Below the pieces are notes generated by a model that was given only the letters and a program-made list of their open reading frames with translations, was not told the origin of the DNA and ran no database searches. 64,000 bases of DNA from Roseiflexus castenholzii DSM 13941. Its GTDB lineage: Bacteria; Chloroflexota; Chloroflexia; Chloroflexales; Roseiflexaceae. The position numbers were made by a program, and so were the translations under genes. Position 1 is the first letter of the stretch, and each line of letters opens with the position of its first letter. Below are positions 17,357 to 27,244 of the stretch, one piece after another. The stretch is from the NCBI RefSeq assembly GCF_000017805.1, contig NC_009767.1, forward strand, positions 3,816,001 through 3,880,000, in the 5' to 3' direction.

Positions 17357-18811
17357 TCACATCCAACTCTGCGGACCCAGAGCGGAGATCTCAGCCACAT
17401 ACTGGGCGACCCGGAGCATCTCGTCCTCGCCGGTACGCTCACGGAAGCCGGAGACAAGCTCCGGCAGGTGTTGCTCGATGAACTTGGTCGAAAAGTCGCC
17501 GGCGATGAACTTGGGGTGTCTGATGATACTCAGCAGCAAGGGCGCGAGGGTCTTGATCCCCTCGATCCGCAGGTCGCCGGTGAGCGCCCGATCCATCACC
17601 CGCAGCGCATCAGCCCGGTCGGCGCCCGACGTCATCAGCAGCATGAAGAGCGAGTCGTAATAGGGCGGGATGTCCTCCCCTTCGGCGGCGCCGAGCAGGA
17701 CGCGCACGTTGGGTCCCAATGGGGTGCGCAGACGGGTAATTTTGCCGAACGAGGGAGCGAAGGTCTTGGGATCCTCGGCGTTCAGGCGCACCTCAAGAGC
17801 GCAGCGGTTGGGGACGACATCGAGTTGCTTGATCGGCAAGGGCTTGCCCTCGGCAACGTCCAGCATAATGCTGACGATATCGAGACCGGTGATGAGTTCG
17901 GTGATGCCATGCTCGACCTGGAGTCGCGTATTGACCTCGAGGAAGTAGAAACTCTGGGTTGCGGGGTCGAAGAGGAACTCCACGGTGCCAGCCGAGGTGT
18001 AGCCTATTCGGCGCATCAGGCGCGCCGCAGTAACGCAGATTTCCTGGCGCAGGTCATTTTCGAGGGTCGAGGGCGCTTCCTCGATAATCTTCTGGTTGCG
18101 CCGTTGGAGCGTGCATTCGCGCTCGAACAGGTGAACGACGTGACGGTGTTCATCAGCCACCACCTGCACCTCAATATGCCGACCATGCTCAATATACTTC
18201 TCAACGAGGACCGTATCGTCGCCGAAGGCTTTCTTCGCTTCTGAACGGGCCTGGGCGAGCGCGACGGGGATTTGATCGGGCGTGTCGACTCTGACCATTC
18301 CCTTGCCGCCTCCACCCGAAGCCGCCTTGATCATAATCGGAAAGGCGATATCCTGGTCGCGCATCCAGTCAGTTATCTGCCCGGCGCTGGTGACATTCTC
18401 TATTCCGGGGATAGTCGGCACATTCGAGCGCCTGGCAATCTCCTTTGCCTGAATCTTATCGCCCATCATCCGAATAACGTCCGGTTGGGGTCCGATCCAG
18501 ATCAGTCCAGCATCGATGACCTTTTGGGCAAAGTCGGCATTCTCCGCCAGAAACCCCCAACCGGGATGGATAGCGTTCGATCCGCTGGCCAGCGCGGCCT
18601 CGATGATCCGATCTCCGTTCAGGTATGAGTTAATCGGTGGCGCATCGCCAATATGAATGGCGGTATCCGCCATAAAGACGTGGTACGCGAGGCGATCAGG
18701 CGTGCTGTATACCGCAGTCGTGGGGATCTTCCGGTCACGGCAGGTGTGCATAATCCTCACTGCCGGAACGCCACGGTTCGCTACAAGGACTTTGTGGATG
18801 GTGCGCTGCAT
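17357..18811 (-). CDS. Biotin carboxylase subunit (AccC/PycA type)
   Basis: The protein has 484 residues with the domain order biotin carboxylase N-terminal, ATP-grasp and C-terminal. Visible landmarks: 'KVLVANRGVPAVRI' (usual form NRGEIA), 'HPGWGFLAENADFA', the glycine-rich ATP loop 'KAASGGGGKGM' and 'EVNTRLQVEHGITE' with the catalytic arginine. It carboxylates biotin on a carrier domain using ATP and bicarbonate; the carrier is the biotinyl domain of the next gene, 8 bp downstream. The start at 18811 has AGGA close upstream; the ORF extension to 18901 has no family match. Pairing with a pyruvate-type carboxyltransferase argues for a pyruvate carboxylase rather than an acetyl-CoA carboxylase. 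Confidence 0.9.
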   Translation of the reverse strand: MQRTIHKVLVANRGVPAVRIMHTCRDRKIPTTAVYSTPDRLAYHVFMADTAIHIGDAPPINSYLNGDRIIEAALASGSNAIHPGWGFLAENADFAQKVIDAGLIWIGPQPDVIRMMGDKIQAKEIARRSNVPTIPGIENVTSAGQITDWMRDQDIAFPIMIKAASGGGGKGMVRVDTPDQIPVALAQARSEAKKAFGDDTVLVEKYIEHGRHIEVQVVADEHRHVVHLFERECTLQRRNQKIIEEAPSTLENDLRQEICVTAARLMRRIGYTSAGTVEFLFDPATQSFYFLEVNTRLQVEHGITELITGLDIVSIMLDVAEGKPLPIKQLDVVPNRCALEVRLNAEDPKTFAPSFGKITRLRTPLGPNVRVLLGAAEGEDIPPYYDSLFMLLMTSGADRADALRVMDRALTGDLRIEGIKTLAPLLLSIIRHPKFIAGDFSTKFIEQHLPELVSGFRERTGEDEMLRVAQYVAEISALGPQSWM

Positions 18812-19268
18812 ACGGTCCTGCTTTCTGCGTGGTGCTGCCGGACAAGGTTTACACCTGAGTGACGATCTGGAAGGGCGCCGGGAAGTTGCACCTCCGCCCA
18901 AACGGAGAGTCTGCGCAGTACAATCAGGTCTTAACGTGAAGACTCACCGCAAGTATAGCATGGAAACACTGAAGGAACGCAGAGAGGCATACCACCGACT
19001 CATCGCTGCGCTGAACGCGGCTGGCATGGGGGCTCCGTCGGGCGCTGCGGTTCCCCGGCTCTCGCCGACGCTGGCCAGCCTGCGGATCGCCCCCAACAGG
19101 CGCGACCTGAACCCAGGTTGACGCCTGCCGCCCCTCGACCTGGCGACGGCGCCGGCACGCCGCCTCAGTGGGGAAGGATTTCCGTGCAACGCACGATCCG
19201 CCGCGTGGCAGATGGCGACAGACAGCCGTGAACACCTGCCGATACGCTGAATCTGGCGCCATAAGATG
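18812..19268. other. Intergenic region with one weak small ORF
   Basis: A plus-strand frame at 18961-19121 (53 codons, first part acidic/basic helix, Ala/Pro-rich end) has no recognised family and no good ribosome site. Nothing else was recognised. The promoter of the carboxylase operon should lie in the first 150 bp. Confidence 0.35.
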
Positions 19269-19301
19269 CCACAGCCCCGATCCTTTCAAACGGGACTGTG
19301 G
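19269..19301 (-). terminator. Hairpin downstream of tRNA-Leu
   Basis: On the minus strand an 11-bp stem (CCACAGTCCCG with CGGGGCTGTGG, one G-T pair) encloses an 11-nt loop. It lies 22 bp beyond the 3' end of tRNA-Leu, with CATCTTAT following. A probable intrinsic terminator with a weak T tract. Confidence 0.55.
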
Positions 19302-19322
19302 TGTCTTGAGCCTTTCTGATGT

Positions 19323-19408
19323 TGGTGCCGGAGACGGGACTCGAACCCGTACGGGGTTGCCCCCATCGGTTTTTAAGACCGAAGCGTCTGCCATTCCGCC
19401 ACTCCGGC
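19323..19408 (-). tRNA. tRNA-Leu (anticodon TAA)
   Basis: A class II tRNA with the acceptor stem GCCGGAG/CTCCGGC, discriminator A and an encoded CCA (19323-19325). The anticodon stem CGGT/ACCG holds the loop CTTAAAA, reading anticodon TAA. A long variable arm (GGGGGCAACCCC) and the T loop GTTCGAGTC are present. The variable arm confirms leucine. Confidence 0.97.
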
Positions 19409-19420
19409 GCTGTGTGATCT

Positions 19421-19450
19421 ATCTTAACATACACGGGCAAGGGGGTTCAA
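19421..19450 (-). promoter_or_regulatory. Probable promoter of tRNA-Leu
   Basis: On the minus strand, TTGAAC (complement of 19445-19450) and TAAGAT (complement of 19421-19426) are 18 bp apart and place the start about 6 nt before the tRNA. Confidence 0.5.
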
Positions 19451-19557
19451 CTCTTGTTCAGGGGTTAGGGGTTAGGGGTCAGGAACCAACCTGCCACCTT
19501 CGCACCTTGTGCGGGCGCGGCGCCGCCGCGCCCCTACGACAGGCCGCCTTCCCACGC

Positions 19558-19989
19558 TCAACGTTCAACATGCAACGCAAACATTAACTCCCCCTCGCAC
19601 ACCACCTGCCCGTCCACGGTCGCAACCCCCGTCCCCTTACCGATGCCGCGCCGCATTTTGTCGAACCGCACCTCCAGACGCAGGGTATCACCGGGATAGA
19701 CCGGCTTGCGGAAGCGCACGCCATCAATCCCGGCGAAAAATGCGATCTTCCCCCGGTTCTCCGGCAGACTCAACGCCGCCACTGCACCGGTCTGCGCCAG
19801 CGCCTCGACAATCAGCACTCCCGGCATGATCGGATGGGCGGGGAAGTGCCCCTGAAAGAATGGCTCGTTGATCGTCACCAACTTCTCGCCGACCGCGCGC
19901 TGCCCCGGTTCGAGTTCGAGAATGCGGTCGATCAACAGGAAGGGGTAACGGTGCGGAATGATTGCCATGATTTCCTGGATGTTCAGCAT
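19558..19989 (-). CDS. fabZ: 3-hydroxyacyl-[acyl-carrier-protein] dehydratase FabZ
   Basis: The protein has 143 residues, a single hot-dog domain of usual FabZ length. The signature 'IIPHRYPFLLIDRI' is at about 8-21. The catalytic His lies in 'FQGHFPAHPIMPGVL' and the catalytic Glu in 'VEALAQTGAVA'. It dehydrates beta-hydroxyacyl-ACP in fatty-acid elongation in the cytoplasm. The frame extends upstream to 20115, but family similarity begins at the ATG at 19989, which has GAAAGG upstream. The gene stands alone between tRNA-Leu and a divergent glycosyltransferase; no other fab genes are in the window. Confidence 0.95.
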   Translation of the reverse strand: MLNIQEIMAIIPHRYPFLLIDRILELEPGQRAVGEKLVTINEPFFQGHFPAHPIMPGVLIVEALAQTGAVAALSLPENRGKIAFFAGIDGVRFRKPVYPGDTLRLEVRFDKMRRGIGKGTGVATVDGQVVCEGELMFALHVER

Positions 19990-20382
19990 ATGCGGCGCCC
20001 TTTCAGCCTGCACAACTGTTGCAATCTGCCGCAGTATACCAGAAACGGAGGTTTGGGCATAAATTGTCAGACGGCTTTCCACCATTGCGATCCTTGCACT
20101 TGCGGTGCGCACCATCGAACTGCGTCCTCAACAAGGGCTAATGACCGTTCAAAAACCCATCCGGCAGACCTGCGCCGCCGGGCGCGCGTCCTCTGAGCAG
20201 CGGGCTAAAGCCCTCGCTCAGCACATGAAAGCCCCGCAGGGGCTTCCCCCTCCACAGCCAGGGCTTCTGCCCGCAGCGCGACACTTCACCCGCATCAAGA
20301 TCTCGTGCTCGTCACTCAGCACTTGTCACTCGTATATAATGCGCGCCTGAAAGAGTCTCTTCGCTGCAAAAAACAGACGATC
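19990..20382. other. Divergent intergenic region between fabZ and a glycosyltransferase
   Basis: Contains a small hairpin, AAGCCCC-GCA-GGGGCTT (about 20229-20245), among GC-rich repeat-like sequence. No gene was recognised. Promoters for both genes should lie here. Confidence 0.4.
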
Positions 20383-21570
20383 ATGCACCTCGCCATCAAT
20401 GGCATGTTCTGGTCACAACCGACAGTCGGCAGCGGGCAGTACCTGCGCATGCTGGTACACGCCCTGCCTGCCGTTGCGCGGAATATTCGGCTGACGCTGC
20501 TGCTGCCCGCGTATCGCGCGGTCACTGAACCACTCCCGCCGGACATTCAAGCAGTGCATGTGCAGACACCATTCGATGGGCGCAGCGAAAACCTGGCGAA
20601 GGTCTGGTTCGAGCAGGTCGCCGTCCCGCTCGCGGCGGCGCGCCTGCACGCCGATCTGCTCCACGTTCCCTATTTTGCGCCGCCGCTCGTTGCGCCGCTG
20701 CCAGCGGTCGTCACCATTCTCGACATCATCCCGCTCATTCTGCCGGAGTATCGCGGCAGTACGGCGGTTCGCCTCTATGTGCGCCTGGTGGCGCGCGCCG
20801 CGCGGCAGACAACGCAGATTATCGCTATTTCGCAGCATAGCGCCGGGGACATCATTCACCACCTGGGCTGCTGCGCGGCGCGCGTGACGGTGACGCCGCT
20901 CGCGGCTGGCGCACAGTTCCACCCCCGCGACCGCGCGTGCGCCGAACGAGAAGTTGCAGCGCGCTATGGCGTAACGCCACCGTTCGTCTACTATGTCGGT
21001 GGGCTGGACGCGCGCAAGAACCTGGCAACCCTCGTACACGCATTTGCACGTATGCGCTACGCCGGAGGACCACCCGCCACACTGGTGATTGCCGGACGCG
21101 CGCCTGGCAGCGATCCGCGCATGTTCCCCGACCTGGATGCAATGATTGCATCCGCTGGCGCAGACTCGTTCGTGAGACGCATCGACGTGCCTTACGAAGA
21201 CGCGCCACTGCTCTATTCCGCCGCCACAGTGTTTGCCTTTCCGTCGCGGTACGAAGGGTTTGGACTGCCGCCGCTCGAAGCCATGGCGTGCGGTGCGCCG
21301 GTGATCGTCGCCGACGCAACCAGCCTTCCCGAGGTCGTTGGTGAGGCGGCGCTGCGGGTCCCGCCCGACGATACACCCGGCTGGATCACGGCGCTCTGGC
21401 GCGTGCTGGCGGACGACACGCTGCGCGCCGATCTCTCCCGACGCGGGCTGGAGCGCGCGACCTGTTTTCGACCCGAACGCCTTGCGCGCGAAACGCTGGC
21501 GGTGTATGAACGCGCCCTGAACTCAGGCGGATGTCGTATTGCTCACAATGACAGAACGACATCGGTGTGA
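20383..21570 (+). CDS. GT4-family glycosyltransferase
   Basis: The protein has 395 residues with the GT-B fold of family 4. The N-terminal domain begins 'HLAINGMFW' and contains the acceptor-side loop 'TVGSGQYLR'. The C-terminal nucleotide-sugar domain has 'YYVGGLDARKNLATLV' and the E-x7-E-type block 'PSRYEGFGLPPLEAMACGAP'. Such enzymes transfer a sugar from a nucleotide donor (retaining mechanism), usually for cell-surface polysaccharide or glycolipid synthesis. ATG 20383 is chosen because the domain starts there. A second GT4 gene lies 440 bp downstream, across a MITE copy. Donor and acceptor cannot be predicted. Confidence 0.9.
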   Translation: MHLAINGMFWSQPTVGSGQYLRMLVHALPAVARNIRLTLLLPAYRAVTEPLPPDIQAVHVQTPFDGRSENLAKVWFEQVAVPLAAARLHADLLHVPYFAPPLVAPLPAVVTILDIIPLILPEYRGSTAVRLYVRLVARAARQTTQIIAISQHSAGDIIHHLGCCAARVTVTPLAAGAQFHPRDRACAEREVAARYGVTPPFVYYVGGLDARKNLATLVHAFARMRYAGGPPATLVIAGRAPGSDPRMFPDLDAMIASAGADSFVRRIDVPYEDAPLLYSAATVFAFPSRYEGFGLPPLEAMACGAPVIVADATSLPEVVGEAALRVPPDDTPGWITALWRVLADDTLRADLSRRGLERATCFRPERLARETLAVYERALNSGGCRIAHNDRTTSV

Positions 21571-21609
21571 CATCACGGCTGCATATCCTGGCGTCTTTAT
21601 GCCGGCCTT

Positions 21610-21757
21610 TACCAATTCCCTGTGACCATCCGGCATGGTCACCCCGAGCCGCGCGAGGGGTCGTGCGCGACCCGCGCCGATTCCTCGCTGCGTTTACCCT
21701 GAGCGAAGCGAAGGGCTCGGAATGCCAAGAATGCGGCATCGTCAATCGTCATTGGTA
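21610..21757 (-). mobile_element. MITE-like palindromic repeat, copy 5 (inverted)
   Basis: A 148-bp copy in inverted orientation with flanks CTT and TTT (two of three bases agree). It separates the two glycosyltransferase genes. The rest of the 438-bp gap (21571-22008) holds no recognised gene. Confidence 0.85.
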
Positions 21758-22008
21758 TTTCCAGGGAACACGCAAGTGGAAGCGCTTTCACCACGAAACG
21801 AGCCTGGCTGACGGCAGGCGCGCGGATGCTCACAACCGGCCTCGCCGATGCGGGGCTTCGTGTGCGCGACACGGGCATGCCTGCCCGCGCGCATGAACGG
21901 CGTTCTGATGGAGCACGTGCCCGCCAGGAATGAGGGCGAGAGAACGCAGTGCGATATGCGAGTCACGAAGAACCCTCTGCGAGAGAAGAGCATAGGATAA
22001 GGGTTGCC

Positions 22009-23109
22009 ATGCGCATCTTGATGCTTTCCAAAGCGCTGGTCAACGGCGCATACCAGAAGAAGTGCGAAGAATTGGCAGCATTGCCAGACGTTGAACTGAT
22101 CGTCGCCGTGCCACCTGCCTGGCGTGAACCGCGTGTCGGCGTCATTCCGCTCGAACGGCGCTTCACCCGCGGCTATCGCCTTGTCACGCTGCCGATTGTA
22201 CTCAACGGTCGCCACCATCTCCACTTCTACCCCACGTTCAGCCGGTTGGTGCGCCAGGTGCGCCCCGATATTCTGCACGCCGATGAAGAATCGTTCAATC
22301 TGGCGACATTTCTGGCACTCCGCGCTGGCGTACAGCACGGCGCGCGCTGCTGCTTCTACAACTACGCCAATATCGACCGCTACTACCCGCCGCCGTTCAA
22401 CCTGTTCGAACGCTACGCCTTTCGGCACGCCGCTCACGCCTTCGCATGCAGCGCAGAGGCGGAAGCGATCATGCGTCGCCACGGCTACGCCGGACCGCTC
22501 ACCATCCTGCCGCAGTTTGGCGTCGATCCCGATCTGTACGCTCCGGCGCAGCGCGACCGCTCGAACGCGGCGACGATTGTCGGGTACATCGGGCGTCTGG
22601 TGCCGGAAAAGGGAGTGCTCGACCTGGTGGAAGCCGTGGCGCGTGTGCCGTCGGTGCGCCTGCGGCTGATCGGCGACGGCGCGCTACGTCCGTTCATCGA
22701 GGCGCGGATCGCTGCACTCGACATTGGCGAGCGCATCGAACTCCACCCCGCCATCCCATCGACCCGCGTTCCCGATGAACTGCGCCGTCTCGACGCGCTC
22801 GTGTTGCCCTCACACACAACGCGCACTTGGAAGGAACAGTTCGGGCGCATCCTGATTGAAGCCATGAGCTGCGCAGTTCCGGTCATCGGCTCCTCATCGG
22901 CTGCCATCCCCGACGTCATCGGCGACGCCGGGATCATCTATCCCGAAGGCGACATTGCCGCACTCGCAGGAGCATTGCGACGGGTAGCGGACGATCCGGC
23001 GCTGCGCAACGACCTCGGACGGCGCGGACGGGAACGTGTGCTGGCGCAGTTCACGCAGGCGGCGATTGCCCGTGCGTATCATGACGCATATCGTTCGATG
23101 CTGAATTGA
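22009..23109 (+). CDS. GT4-family glycosyltransferase
   Basis: The protein has 366 residues, GT-B fold. 'MRILMLSKALVNGAYQKKCE' opens the acceptor domain. The donor domain has 'VGYIGRLVPEKGVLDLVEAV' and the catalytic block 'EQFGRILIEAMSCAVPVIGS', followed by 'AAIPDVIGDAG'. It is probably a retaining sugar transferase for cell-surface glycans, together with the neighbouring GT4 gene. ATG 22009 has AGGATAAGGG upstream; the longer frame from 21949 adds no family sequence. The next gene downstream is a sortase, consistent with a cell-envelope role for this stretch. Confidence 0.9.
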   Translation: MRILMLSKALVNGAYQKKCEELAALPDVELIVAVPPAWREPRVGVIPLERRFTRGYRLVTLPIVLNGRHHLHFYPTFSRLVRQVRPDILHADEESFNLATFLALRAGVQHGARCCFYNYANIDRYYPPPFNLFERYAFRHAAHAFACSAEAEAIMRRHGYAGPLTILPQFGVDPDLYAPAQRDRSNAATIVGYIGRLVPEKGVLDLVEAVARVPSVRLRLIGDGALRPFIEARIAALDIGERIELHPAIPSTRVPDELRRLDALVLPSHTTRTWKEQFGRILIEAMSCAVPVIGSSSAAIPDVIGDAGIIYPEGDIAALAGALRRVADDPALRNDLGRRGRERVLAQFTQAAIARAYHDAYRSMLN

Positions 23110-23280
23110 GATCCACAAACCGGTGCGCGTGCGTTATACTACAGAGGAACAATCGCGCGACGATGGCATCGTCCGTAAGGAGCAGCGCCACAGGCGCCGG
23201 TGCGTCACATCGGGACATTGTGCGCCTTCATAGCCCATAGATCCTGCCACAGGGCAACAGGTGAACGTTTCGATAACAGC

Positions 23281-24177
23281 ATGAAGCATATTGCTCGCAA
23301 CAACCGCATCTCCCTGCAAACCCCGCCGAAGATTCGGGGTCTGTCGCTCTTGCGGCGCGCATCCGGTCGAAATGCCGTGCCGACGACATTCCGCGAAAAA
23401 CTCTTCTGGACCCTGGGCAATCTGCTGATGCTGATCGGCGCCATTCTCCTGGCGTATGTCGGCGGCATCTACGCACAGGCCGATTTCAACCGCTATGCCG
23501 CGCGTGGCGATACCGACGTGCCGCCGCCTGCGCCCGTCGCGGCGCCACGCGCTCCCGATGCAGAACCGGCGCCCTTCGTCGCGCCGCAGCCCTTCGTCGC
23601 GCCACGCCTCAACACCGTTGAGGGGCGCATCATCAGCGACGTGCCGGACATCGTCAGGTCCGCTATCCCGTCGCAGATTTCACGCATCATTATTCCGAGT
23701 ATCGGCGTCGACTCGAAAGTCGTCGAGGTCGGCTGGGAAGTCAAGGAACAGAACGGAACGCAGGTCGCAGTCTGGCAGGTCGCCGAGTACGCCGTTGGTC
23801 ACCATCGAGGCTCTGCCAACCCTGGCGAAGGGAGCAACATCGTGCTTGCCGGTCATGTTGGCGGGTACGGCAAAGTTTTCAAAGACCTGATTAACGTCAG
23901 GGAGGGCGACCCGATCATCCTCTTCGCTGGCGGACGGCAGCACCTCTACGTGGTGCGTGAGCAGGTTCTGGTGCACGAAGAAGGGGTCTCACCCGAACAA
24001 CAGGCAATGAATGCCCTCTACATCGCTCCAACGAGTGAAGAGATGGTGACGCTCATCACCTGCTGGCCCGACCGCGGACCGGACAAGTTCAAGTACCGCA
24101 TCATCGTGCGCGCCACACCCTACGGCGCCGACACCGATACCCCGACCACCAACGCCGATGGTTGGACGGTGCGCTGA
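23281..24177 (+). CDS. Sortase (class D/E-like transpeptidase)
   Basis: The protein has 298 residues: a basic cytoplasmic N-terminus, one transmembrane span (about 43-61), a proline/alanine linker (80-110) and the sortase beta-barrel. Catalytic residues are visible: His192 in 'LAGHVGGYG', Cys261 in 'TLITCWPDRG' and Arg275 in 'KYRIIVRA'. Sortases cleave a C-terminal sorting signal and join the protein to another amine. Chloroflexota have a thin or atypical wall, so the target is uncertain. None of the secreted proteins here has an LPxTG-plus-transmembrane tail, but several end in a conserved LPL[VI]xR tag. A TATACT -10 element near 23135 may drive it. Confidence 0.9.
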   Translation: MKHIARNNRISLQTPPKIRGLSLLRRASGRNAVPTTFREKLFWTLGNLLMLIGAILLAYVGGIYAQADFNRYAARGDTDVPPPAPVAAPRAPDAEPAPFVAPQPFVAPRLNTVEGRIISDVPDIVRSAIPSQISRIIIPSIGVDSKVVEVGWEVKEQNGTQVAVWQVAEYAVGHHRGSANPGEGSNIVLAGHVGGYGKVFKDLINVREGDPIILFAGGRQHLYVVREQVLVHEEGVSPEQQAMNALYIAPTSEEMVTLITCWPDRGPDKFKYRIIVRATPYGADTDTPTTNADGWTVR

Positions 24178-24261
24178 TGTGCATCCATATCACCGGTTCC
24201 AGCACAAAATCGGCGGCGGTGTAAGACTTTGGGAAGAGATCAGACGAACCAAATAGCCCAC

Positions 24262-24290
24262 TTGTGCGAAAAGAACCTTCGTGCTATAAT
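24262..24290 (+). promoter_or_regulatory. recA promoter
   Basis: TTGTGC (24262-24267), a 17-bp spacer, then TATAAT (24285-24290) preceded by TGC, an extended -10. The predicted start is about 65 nt before the GTG start of recA. No LexA palindrome was recognised. Confidence 0.65.
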
Positions 24291-24360
24291 GCCCCCATCA
24301 TCCGTGGCGCCGCTTTGACAGCGCAGGCGCGATCAGGTAGAGTCGTAAGGAGCAGCACGA

Positions 24361-25452
<1,092 letters not shown>

Positions 25453-25659
25453 GAGATTGGCTGGATAATCGATGGCAGGCGTCATGGCGCGCGCAGCGCA
25501 CCCATCTTCCTGCTGTACCGTGGACTTCAGAAGCATGGACGGCATGCTCGCCACCATCGCTGCGAGTGCGGGCAGTCTCCCTGTCGCCAGCAGCGCAGGC
25601 GACACCTCTGTACACTCTGACAAACCGGTTGGTTATCTGCTTTCGAGGCATCAGATCAT

Positions 25660-26343
25660 ATGCCAGAAGGGGTTATTACCGCGCTGCGTGTCCAGGAACA
25701 CGATACGCAGCGCGTCAACATCTATATCGATCATGCATTTGCGCTTGGGGTCAGCCTTGCGACGGTTGTGCGTGAACGGTTGTACGTCGGCATGCATCTC
25801 GATGCTGCGACCTGCGCTCGCATTGAGGCGACCGAGATTGTCGAGCGTGCCGTGCAGATTGCGCTGCGCGCCATTGAGTCCCGCCCACGCTCGGTGGCTG
25901 AAATCCGCGACCGCCTGCACCGTAAGGGTTTTGCGCCTGAGACGATTGATGCTGCGGTTGAACGGCTGCACACGAGCGGGTTGCTCGACGATGCCGCCTT
26001 TGCGCACTTCTGGATCGAGAACCGGCAGATGTGCCGACCGCGTGGACGCCACGCCCTCGCCGATGAATTGCGCCGCAAGGGAGTGAGCGCCGAACTCGTG
26101 GCCAGCGCACTAAACGCGACGCTGACCGACAATGAAACGGCGCGCGCCGAAACGCTGGCGCGCGCGGCAATGCGGCGTTACGCCAGCGTCGCCGACTACC
26201 AGACGTTTCTTCGCCGACTCGGCGGCTACCTGCAACGCCGTGGCTTCAGTGCCGAAACAATCCTTCCGATTGTCGAACGCCTCTGGCGTGAACGTGGCGG
26301 CGACTCGGAAGTCGTTGACCGATCGCTCCTTGCGGAGCAGTAA
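25660..26343 (+). CDS. recX: Regulatory protein RecX
   Basis: The protein has 227 residues, built of three-helix RecX repeats. The conserved motifs 'RPRSVAEIRDRLHRKGF', 'LDDAAFAHFWIENR' and 'RGRHALADELRRKGVS' are present. RecX binds in the groove of RecA filaments and limits their growth. Its usual place next to recA is kept. An extra N-terminal segment of about 60 residues (strand-rich, 'GVITALRVQEHDTQRVNIYI') is seen in many Chloroflexi and Firmicutes RecX proteins. The gene is 19 bp upstream of an MBL-fold hydrolase gene. Confidence 0.93.
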   Translation: MPEGVITALRVQEHDTQRVNIYIDHAFALGVSLATVVRERLYVGMHLDAATCARIEATEIVERAVQIALRAIESRPRSVAEIRDRLHRKGFAPETIDAAVERLHTSGLLDDAAFAHFWIENRQMCRPRGRHALADELRRKGVSAELVASALNATLTDNETARAETLARAAMRRYASVADYQTFLRRLGGYLQRRGFSAETILPIVERLWRERGGDSEVVDRSLLAEQ

Positions 26344-26362
26344 CCCCAATCAGAGCATATCT

Positions 26363-27025
26363 ATGGCTGATATTCAATACCTTGGACATTCATGCTTCCG
26401 CCTCCGCGGACGCGATGGCATCGTGCTGACCGATCCGTATGACCGTTCGGTGGGGCGTGATCTTGGTCGCCCCACCGCTCATATCGTGACCGTCAGCCAC
26501 CACCATCCCGACCACGACAACGTCGTCGCTGTGCGCCCGGCGCGCGACCGCGTCACGGTGATCGACGGTCCGGGTGAGTACGAGGTCGGCGGCATCCTGA
26601 TCACCGGCGTGCGCACGTTCCACGATAAGCAGAAAGGCGCCAGACTCGGGCGAAACACGGTGTATGTCATTCACCTCGATGATATTGTTTTCTGTCACCT
26701 TGGCGACCTGGCGCACGAATTGACGGCGCAGCAACTCGAAGAGATCGGGAGCGTCGATGTGCTGTTCGTGCCGGTCGGTGGAGGTGAAACGATCGGACCG
26801 GCAGAGGCGGCATCGGTGATCAGTCAGATTGAGCCACGCGTTGTGATCCCAATGCACTACGCAAGCGAAGGGCAATCCGCCATGGATCTGGCGCCGCTCG
26901 ACCGCTTCCTTCACGAACTCGGCATCAAGGAGTATGTCCCGGAAGAACGGCTATCGCTCAATGCAGGCAATCTTCCAGGAGATGGCGAACAAACCCGCAT
27001 CGTCGTGATGCGAACCGCTGTTTGA
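26363..27025 (+). CDS. MBL-fold metal-dependent hydrolase (UPF0173/UlaG-like)
   Basis: The protein has 220 residues. 'MADIQYLGHSCFRLRG' opens the fold and 'TVSHHHPDHDN' is the HxHxDH zinc site. Further ligands lie in 'CHLGDLAHELT' and 'VIPMHY'. This matches the UPF0173 branch of beta-lactamase-fold hydrolases (L-ascorbate-6-phosphate lactonase-like), whose substrates are mostly unknown. ATG 26363 is preferred because the domain starts there; the frame extends upstream only as a shadow of recX. It is probably cotranscribed with recX (19-bp gap). Confidence 0.88.
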   Translation: MADIQYLGHSCFRLRGRDGIVLTDPYDRSVGRDLGRPTAHIVTVSHHHPDHDNVVAVRPARDRVTVIDGPGEYEVGGILITGVRTFHDKQKGARLGRNTVYVIHLDDIVFCHLGDLAHELTAQQLEEIGSVDVLFVPVGGGETIGPAEAASVISQIEPRVVIPMHYASEGQSAMDLAPLDRFLHELGIKEYVPEERLSLNAGNLPGDGEQTRIVVMRTAV

Positions 27026-27051
27026 ACAACTGATGAAGATTGTGCTATAAT
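27022..27051 (+). promoter_or_regulatory. pyrG promoter
   Basis: TTGAAC (27022-27027), an 18-bp spacer and TATAAT (27046-27051) with an upstream TGC extension. The -35 hexamer overlaps the stop codon of the preceding hydrolase gene. Transcription would begin near 27058, leaving a leader of about 187 nt. Confidence 0.65.
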
Positions 27052-27141
27052 GCGCGGAGTATGGTCGATATATCCGGAATGGACAGGCACACGTGTTGGT
27101 CTCAACGGTACACAGGGTCGCCGGTTCGATACGAGTCTCTT

Positions 27142-27180
27142 GAGGGGAAGGCAGCACCGCCTTCCCCTCGATCTATTTTC
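27142..27180 (+). terminator. Hairpin with T tract inside the pyrG leader (attenuator candidate)
   Basis: GAGGGGAAGGC (27142-27152), loop AGCACC and GCCTTCCCCTC (27159-27169) form a perfect 11-bp stem followed by GATCTATTTT. It lies between the promoter and the pyrG start codon, so full-length transcripts must read through it. No competing antiterminator was identified by eye. Confidence 0.6.
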
Positions 27181-27244
27181 CCGCAGGATCACCGTTTTAT
27201 AAACCGGAACGCAGATCGCGCGAACAACCGGGAGCAGTAGATTC